NCBI GenBank assembly: GCA_949751835.1
Contig: CATKHK010000062.1
Span: 62,001-126,000, forward strand
Length of the DNA stretch: 64,000 nucleotides
Reading direction: 5' to 3'
DNA from: Blepharisma japonicum
Lineage: Eukaryota > Ciliophora > Heterotrichea > Heterotrichida > Blepharismidae
Shown here piece after piece: positions 57,885 through 64,000 of the stretch. The notes under the pieces are model-generated. The model made no database searches, was not told the DNA's origin, and was given only the letters and a program-made list of their open reading frames with translations. Every line of letters begins with the position of its first letter. The first letter of the stretch is position 1. A program made the translations under genes and the position numbers.

Positions 57885-60245
57885 TTAATTTTCTTCACCT
57901 GACGCTATCGCAGTAACTTCTGGCTCTTGAGGAGGTGGAGGAGGAATATATTCAGCGATCTTTAAATCGCAAAGTGTTCTTGCTTTCAAAACAAGCAAAG
58001 GTTCTTTTAACTCATGGTTTCTAATCTTCAAGCACATTCCATTTTCAAATGTCTTCAAAAGTTCTTGATCTACCCCCGATTTGACAAGTTCATATACTTC
58101 TTCAATCATTATTTTCCTCAAATCAAGATGAAAAGGTCCAAACGAAGCATTAGGATACATATATGGCCTTGGGACATATTCAGCCATTTTCCAAGGTGCT
58201 GCAATTTGTTTTTCTTTATTTTTATTTCTTTTTTTCTTCTTTTTTGAAGCTTCTTCAATTTGAAGTTTTTTGTATTCTGCTTCTTCTACTAATTTGTGGG
58301 CTCTATATTGAATTAGTTCTTCCCCAAAACTATTTAAATAATTGTATCCTTCTTCAATTGTTTCTTTAATAATTGTACTGGCATCTTCAAAAGCTCTATT
58401 TATAGGGAGATTAAATATTTCTAAATTCCAATGCTGAGGAGTTTTAGGATACTCCACATTAGGAGAATTATCAGGATTTAATGAGACTTGAATAAGCCTA
58501 GGGTTCCATTCAGCTTTAGAAATTTTATATGCAAGGTATAAAGGTGCAACTCCTTGGTCTTCTATTGGCTGGAATTCATCTGAATTTATAAGTTTGCAGT
58601 CAATGTCTTGAGAAGTCTCAAAGTCAAAAATGTGGTATTTTGCATGCTTAAATTCTGTTGATATATTTCTTACTGTGCGAGCATATAAGATTATATGATG
58701 TGCAGCATCAGGGAGTTCTTCAAGCTTAATAACGATTTTTTCATCATCTGATGTTTTAAGACTGACATCACGGCAGCTTCCATAAATTTTGAAACCTTTA
58801 GGGGCTTGAGCATTATTTATGTCAACTCTGTCAATTAAATGTCCATTTTCAGAATAAATTTCAATTTGGACTCCATATTTTCTACCGTCTTTTGGGGTAT
58901 CTAAAAATGGATGATTTGCTAATGCAAAGCCAATTCGTTTGAAATTATCTATTTGGATTGTTTTGTATTTAGCCCACTCAGGCTTTTGGAGCTCTTTTTG
59001 ATCTTCTAAAGGTTTTTCGTTATAAATTTTGGATTTTTCTTCTTCATTGACTGACATGCTTGATTGCTCTTCAGGAGGTTCAATGTCTTTTAATAGTAAA
59101 GAATCTTCTTCTGGGCGTTGATATTCTTCACCTTTGATTTTTGATACAATTCTCATTGTAAATTCAGATTGCACAAAATAGTTAGGATTGCTATATAGAA
59201 ACCTGACAAAGCGGATATCATCAGTAAAATTCAAAGTTCTTAGTTTGTGTTTAGCAGCTTTTAGCTTATGACTCTTAATCAGCTCTTTTCTTGAATTAAT
59301 CAAATCTGTTGCAGCTGAGCTTAGAATTGTATCTGGGACTTGAGAAATAACTTCTTTACTCCTTAATTTCTCAACTGCTTTATCTAGTAAAAACGGCAAA
59401 TAATGTGTATGCAATAAATGTGGAAAATACTCAGGGTATACGTTTTCTTCATATATTTTATGTATAGTCCGAGGTATCATATGACTTAAATAATTTTTTG
59501 CTAAGTTCAAATTCTGAAACTTTCTCACCAAATTTTCAATTTTCATATATTTTGTTCTTCCCCTTTGCACTTCGTCATCTTTTTTCTTAATCCTCGCGAT
59601 TTCTTCCATAACTTCTTTAGCCCATTCTGCTTGTTCTTCAGCTTTTCTTTGTTTATTTTGGTCTTTATAATTTTGCATTGCATCAAATTCAGTTTCTTCT
59701 TCAACTTCAAGCAAAGATTGCTCAAGGGTTTTATAGATCAAGACGTTTAGAATAGGCTGGACTTCCTCGTCAAAATTGAAAAGATCACCATCCTCGATTT
59801 GGGTCGTTGCGTCAATGCCAGTTTTCTTTGGGACATATTTTGGAGATGGGGGTTTTGGTAAAAATGCGTCAGTTTGGATATTTATTTCAGATTCATCAGG
59901 TTTAATGTCTTTTTGGTCTGTTAAAAAATAAGTGAGATCAACTTCAATACGGGCTGTGGCTGCAGGACGGATATCATAAGGAGTTTGCTTGATTTTGCTT
60001 TTTTTAAAAGCATCTAATTGATATTTCATCATTTCAATCTGCTTAGTTTCTTTTTCTTTTTCAAGGTGGAGTCGTTCTTGCTCTTGTGGGGTTATGTCTG
60101 CTCGGATATTGTGCACATTGTGGACGTGACCTCGATAGACACGTTTGTCATACATGAGATTCATTGTCATACGCTCTTCTGGCTTGTATTTTTCTGTGCG
60201 ATTTGCTACGACTCTTGGCTCAGATGTAAATGAGTAAGATGCCAT
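57885..60245 (-). CDS. RSPH3: Radial spoke protein 3 with TerD-like C-terminal domain, 786 aa
   Basis: RSP3 dimers form the spine of ciliary radial spokes. ATG 60243-60245, UAA stop, no UGA. Residues 25-330 match RSP3: MYDKRVYRGHVHN, INIQTDAFLPKPPSPKYVPK, TGIDATTQIEDGDLFNFD, the amphipathic PKA-anchor helix VQPILNVLIYKTLEQSLLEV, then a charged coiled coil. Animal and algal RSP3 are ~500-560 long and end soon after. Here residues ~455-595 form a TerD-like fold: IYSENGHLIDRVDINNA, SDDEKIVIKLEELPD, a strand with HIFDFETSQDIDC, and LYLAYKISKAEWNPRLIQVS. The last ~190 residues are helical with a Lys-rich run and a PPPPP tract. RSP3 identity is firm; the TerD reading is good but not certain. Confidence 0.9.
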   Translation of the reverse strand: MASYSFTSEPRVVANRTEKYKPEERMTMNLMYDKRVYRGHVHNVHNIRADITPQEQERLHLEKEKETKQIEMMKYQLDAFKKSKIKQTPYDIRPAATARIEVDLTYFLTDQKDIKPDESEINIQTDAFLPKPPSPKYVPKKTGIDATTQIEDGDLFNFDEEVQPILNVLIYKTLEQSLLEVEEETEFDAMQNYKDQNKQRKAEEQAEWAKEVMEEIARIKKKDDEVQRGRTKYMKIENLVRKFQNLNLAKNYLSHMIPRTIHKIYEENVYPEYFPHLLHTHYLPFLLDKAVEKLRSKEVISQVPDTILSSAATDLINSRKELIKSHKLKAAKHKLRTLNFTDDIRFVRFLYSNPNYFVQSEFTMRIVSKIKGEEYQRPEEDSLLLKDIEPPEEQSSMSVNEEEKSKIYNEKPLEDQKELQKPEWAKYKTIQIDNFKRIGFALANHPFLDTPKDGRKYGVQIEIYSENGHLIDRVDINNAQAPKGFKIYGSCRDVSLKTSDDEKIVIKLEELPDAAHHIILYARTVRNISTEFKHAKYHIFDFETSQDIDCKLINSDEFQPIEDQGVAPLYLAYKISKAEWNPRLIQVSLNPDNSPNVEYPKTPQHWNLEIFNLPINRAFEDASTIIKETIEEGYNYLNSFGEELIQYRAHKLVEEAEYKKLQIEEASKKKKKRNKNKEKQIAAPWKMAEYVPRPYMYPNASFGPFHLDLRKIMIEEVYELVKSGVDQELLKTFENGMCLKIRNHELKEPLLVLKARTLCDLKIAEYIPPPPPQEPEVTAIASGEEN

Positions 60246-60854
60246 ATAACTGTTATTAAATCATAAATTTTAAGATATAAAAATAAGATTAGAAATTTCA
60301 TTCTGTTATTATCAGACTTGATTAAATTAACTTATAATAAGAATTTTTTGATTTATATATTTGTGATACGGCTTCTTTAAGATCAAAATAACTATGTAAA
60401 CTTTTAAATTTTAATTAATATTCAGCAAATATATTACAATTCTCAAATTTATAATTCATAATAAGAAAATTGAGGCTTTTGTTGCGGGCGCACTCTCAAA
60501 GAATTATTCTCAGCATTCTACTTATAAACATTCCAAAATCTTTAAACCAAAATAGAGTAATGAATCTTGCGAAATCTTCATGATCAGCATTACAAGAATT
60601 AAGAATAATCTAACATTCCTTGATAGGGCTAATTTATAATTTATATGTTATTTTTGAGATCGAAAATCCTCAAAATTATTTTGAAGAGGGGCTGGAAAAA
60701 TTATTATGAGATAGAGTGCTTAAAGCAATTTTATATAATAAAGCTTTTTATACATATTATTTGTTGAATTTTAAAACTGAATCATAGTTATAATATTATT
60801 TAACGTAATGATTAGATTATTTTAAATTAAAGTTTCAATTCAGCACAGCTATAT
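60246..60854. other. AT-rich intergenic region with one GC-rich patch
   Basis: 609 bases. The only striking feature is TTGTTGCGGGCGCACTCTC at about 60480-60497, in DNA that is otherwise nearly all A/T. It does not fold as a tRNA and no frame crosses it. Confidence 0.5.
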
Positions 60855-62210
60855 TTATGGACTGCTTTGGTTTATGTATTCTTGCTTTTTCAATCATAAA
60901 TACTCTTTGATTAATCTTTTGAGTCACTTTAATACAGATTTTACACTTGGCAGTTTCGATAGAGAGTTTGGAGGAGAATATTCCAAGATAAGAAAAACAA
61001 CATTTTTATAAAATTCTTTCGAATCATTCGTAATTTTTGCTTCCTTAATTGCTTTTTGGCAAGCACTAACAATTTGATCGGAATTTTCTATTTTTAAAAT
61101 CTTTATCAGCTGTCCTATTATTTTTCTCATTGAGCTTGAGGATATTTTTTCATTTTTTGTAGCTCTTGCAGGAGAAGCTCGCTTTCTACTCATAGTTCTT
61201 TGTGTTTCTAATAATTGTTCTTCTAATTCATATATCCTTTCTTCACATTCATCTAAATATTTTTTTAGGTCTTCCTTTGTACGAATTAAATCTTGGATTT
61301 CTTTTTCTTTGCTCTCAAGCTTTGAAATCAATTTTAAATCTTCTTGGCTTCTCCTTTTGTATTCTTCACTTAATAAGCTCCCCATTCTAATTTTTAAATT
61401 CTCAGCTTCTTCTTTTGATTTTTCAGAAATTTGTTGAAGTTTCTTATTTTGTTCAGATAATTCAGAGTTGATGTTTTTTAATTCTTTATTTTCATTTTCT
61501 AATAAATTGATTTTTTCTACGTTTGATTTTAAAATCTCGCTAAATTCAGCCTTTTCATAAGAAAACTGAATTTTAATTTTTTCCAAATCTGATATTTTGG
61601 CAAGGAATTCTTTTTCTTTTACTAAATCAAGCTCTTGTTTTTGATGAATTTTTACTAATTTGATGTTTAATTCTTGGATAAGCCTTTCACAGCTATATAA
61701 TTCATTTTTTAAATCTGCAATTATATTATCTTTTTTCATTAACTCGATATGTGCTGCATCCAACTCATCAATTTTTGCTTTAGTATCACAAATTTCTTTT
61801 TTCAGTTCTTTTATTCCTTTATTTTCTTCAAAATTTCCATTGCCTTCATAAGAGTTATGTTTTAAAAATCATGAGGAAGTACCTGGATCTAAAGTGTAGC
61901 TGAATTTTTTCTTTTCAGGTGATTTTGGGTTTAATGTAAAATCAATTAATTCAGGCTTCACATTAATTCAAGGTTCAGCTTTAACTTTGGCTATTTCTTG
62001 GCCTTTTTCAATATAAAAACCGGAATCAGATTTTTGAGATTTTGAAACAGATAATTCAAGATCATCTTTAGAAAGTTTTGATCCAATGCTTCAATTATTG
62101 GGTTCAGGAATTCAGGAAGATCTAGAGCTTCCTGCTATTTGTTTTTGGATATTTTGCAAAGATTTTTTTATATTTGTAATTCGTTCTTCGACATCATAAT
62201 CTGAAGACAT
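60855..62210 (-). CDS. Coiled-coil protein, 451 aa
   Basis: No named family. ATG 62208-62210, several UGA as Trp, UAA 60855-60857. Residues 1-120 are polar with conserved-looking WIPEPNNW and W..NVKPEL pieces. Residues ~125-360 are a long uninterrupted coiled coil (heptads of Leu/Ile with Glu/Lys). Residues ~375-451 form a compact helical C-terminal domain (MRKIIGQLIKILKIENSDQI, FYKNVVFLILEYSPP). This rod-plus-cap layout is like centrosomal and basal-body proteins, which is an analogy, not an identification. Confidence 0.75.
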
Positions 62211-62945
62211 CTTTATGTATTTTAATTTTAGATATTCATATCATAAATATTTATACTGTTAAAGAGAGAAATGGAGCCTACAAAGAAAAGGCTTTATTGA
62301 ATTAACTATATTAACAATTTTATCTATAGAGATTTCATATTCAAAAAAACTAAGATAAATAAGAAAAAATCAATTAATTATCATATAAATAAAATATGAT
62401 TATGCAGGCAAATCTTTTATGAGTTCATTGCAATATTATCTTTGCTAAATAATACTATGCGGAATTGAAAGTTTCAATTTTTAAAATACTAAAAAATTAA
62501 GATAGAATCTAAGCTTATCATTAATTTTTTAATTCCCCTATTTTCAATCAATAATAAATTAATATTTAATGGAGCTTAATAATAATAATTATTTAATTAT
62601 AATGGAGTTCCAAATAAGTTATTTTAATCCATTTCAAATTGAATAGGCATTGAACCTTCAAAAAATTTAACAAAATGTTTAAAAATTGTAATGTTAAGAA
62701 TCAATGCAGTCCTCGAGCTTAATATAAATGAAATAAATATTTCACATCTTCAAAAGAACTAAAAAATTTCCACAAATATCAGACTTAAAACTCAAAATTT
62801 ATTAATTCAAAAAAAATACACACATTTTCACAATTTTCCGCAAAGAATAATGTGCTTTAAATATAAAAAATAATTAAGACGAATTACAAAAACATCACTC
62901 CATTTTAGCTAAGATAATTTCACGCCAATAATTAAATTTTCTAAG
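62211..62945. other. AT-rich divergent intergenic region
   Basis: 735 bases between divergent genes. No gene found. The E2F-like palindrome-type element lies at its right end, ahead of the CCT-motif gene. Confidence 0.55.
62918..62929 (+). promoter_or_regulatory. E2F-like element ahead of CCT-motif gene
   Basis: TTTCACGCCAAT on the plus strand (ATTGGCGTGAAA on the other) resembles the E2F/DP palindrome TTTSGCGCSAAA with two or three changes. It ends 16 bases before the ATG. Weaker than the other three sites. Confidence 0.35.
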
Positions 62946-63560
62946 ATGGTTGATTGCATTGACGAATACTTGGGATCAGAATACACATGCCAATTTGATT
63001 TCTTGTTGGAATCAATGCAGTCAGAATTAATGCATCCTAATGAGCGTAAACTTTCATTCGTTGACTTACTGAGTCATTCGTACGCACATTACACAGATGT
63101 AATCCTTATACAGATCCCTAGCATAGATTCTATGCCTGATCATTTCGACGAACAAACACTTACACAATCATTCACTCAAGAGGATTGCGAGGTCAAGCTG
63201 AATCCCTTGATTTATGAGGTCTATGAGACCCAGATTCAAAAGCAAAAGAAAAAAAAGCCTATTGTCGCCAAGGACACAATTGTTGTCATACACAAGCCTG
63301 TCGAACTCACTCCAGACCACATCATCGGGACAATTACGCTTGAAGAGCGCCGAAAAAAAATTAAAAAATACCTGGAGAAAAGACAGAGGCGAACGTGGAA
63401 CAAAAAGATCTCTTATGACTGCCGAAAGCGAGTCGCTGACGGCCGATTAAGGATCAAAGGGAGATTTGTGACAAAAGAGCAGGCGATAGCCATTCTTGGG
63501 ATTGACCACCCAGCTGTACAGAATTTGTTGGCGATGGAAAGGGAAAGCCAGAATAATTAG
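62946..63560 (+). CDS. CCT-motif (CONSTANS-type) protein, 204 aa
   Basis: ATG 62946, UAG 63558-63560, no UGA. The C-terminal ~45 residues (~137-182) are a CCT motif: RRKKIKKYLEKRQRRTWNKK, then ISYDCRKRVADGRLRIKGRF and V. In plants CCT proteins (CONSTANS, pseudo-response regulators) bind NF-Y subunits and DNA; the motif also occurs in protists, where it is poorly studied. The N-terminal ~130 residues are acidic with no known domain, as in an activator. Codon use is GC-rich compared with neighbours, like PCNA and LC8. Likely a nuclear regulator; target unknown. Confidence 0.86.
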   Translation: MVDCIDEYLGSEYTCQFDFLLESMQSELMHPNERKLSFVDLLSHSYAHYTDVILIQIPSIDSMPDHFDEQTLTQSFTQEDCEVKLNPLIYEVYETQIQKQKKKKPIVAKDTIVVIHKPVELTPDHIIGTITLEERRKKIKKYLEKRQRRTWNKKISYDCRKRVADGRLRIKGRFVTKEQAIAILGIDHPAVQNLLAMERESQNN

Positions 63561-64000
63561 TTATATAGCGTAATCTGAATGGTGATTCATTATGAATAAG
63601 GACTTATACGTTTCGTTTATTTTTTGGGCTTATTTTGAGATTTATCGGAGAAATCTTGAAAAATCAAAAATCTGATAGAGGGAGAATAAATTAATTAAAT
63701 AGGAATAAAGCTAGTCAATAAATAGGTGAAGTAATTTAGAAATTCTGTAAATTTATTAATTTAGAAATTTTTATTTAGATAATTTTAGAAGCATATAAAT
63801 TATGAGTCAAAGCCCATTAATGACTAAATTTTTTATTAAATATTTTATCGAAATTCAAAGTTTAGTTGAAAACTTTTAATATATAAGCATCACATTCAGC
63901 AACTCCGCAAAAATATAAAATTGGATACTTTTGAACTAAGCTGATAATTCTTGAAAATGCATTCCTTGTGTTAACAAATGTCTTATTTTTAGTTTATAAT
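63561..64000. other. AT-rich region to window edge
   Basis: 440 bases with no supported gene, RNA or telomeric repeat; the window ends within the chromosome, not at a telomere. Confidence 0.5.

Noticed and set aside
1-64000. CRISPR arrays, insertion sequences, bacterial operons, telomeric repeats
   Set aside because: None seen. Gene content and code are those of a ciliate nuclear genome, and no terminal repeat array occurs at either edge.

Overview
This window is nuclear DNA from a ciliate, most likely the somatic (macronuclear) genome of a heterotrich of the Blepharisma type. Three things point there. Almost every long gene is interrupted by in-frame UGA codons that fall where the protein family has a conserved tryptophan. 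UAA and UAG both act as real stops. Genes are packed closely in very AT-rich spacers. With UGA read as Trp, all genes but one (the PI 4-kinase) become single uninterrupted frames, including a dynein heavy chain of about 4,490 residues. No introns with internal stops were seen. Names are by sequence recognition only; no database was searched.

Left part (1-24 kb): the 3' part of a P4-type lipid flippase, a small unknown gene, an intron-less axonemal inner-arm-like dynein heavy chain (3.6-17.1 kb, minus strand), an unknown protein, a very small CX9C mitochondrial-type protein, a START-domain lipid-binding protein, a PLAC8 protein, a purple acid phosphatase, dynein light chain LC8, and a protein ending in a CaaX box.

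Middle (24-50 kb): a coiled-coil protein, a CorA-type Mg2+ transporter, an ODR-4-like membrane protein, condensin subunit CAP-D2, a SINA/SIAH-type RING protein, a decayed kelch-type gene, a PI4K-beta-type lipid kinase with an unresolved reading-frame change, an IQ-motif protein, an AidB-like acyl-CoA dehydrogenase, an N-terminally short SSRP1/Pob3 FACT subunit, a C2-domain protein kinase, an EF-hand protein, a second twin-CX9C protein, an unknown protein, an ankyrin-repeat protein, PCNA, an unknown protein and a MORN protein.

Right part (50-64 kb): a Myb/SANT protein, a TPR-like unknown, a receptor-like protein with Cache, TPR-like and VWA regions, tRNA-Glu(UUC), an unknown, a membrane RING-H2 protein whose lumenal part resembles plant vacuolar sorting receptors, a radial spoke protein 3 with a TerD-like C-terminal domain, a coiled-coil protein and a CCT-motif protein.

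Common threads are ciliary motility (dynein heavy chain, LC8, RSP3), membrane traffic and lipid signalling (flippase, PI4K, START, ODR-4, sorting-receptor-like RING), and chromosome replication and structure (PCNA, FACT, condensin). Three of the chromosome genes carry a GC-rich E2F-like element 9-11 bases ahead of the ATG, and a fourth gene has a related palindrome-like element. This is the most suggestive regulatory signal in the window.
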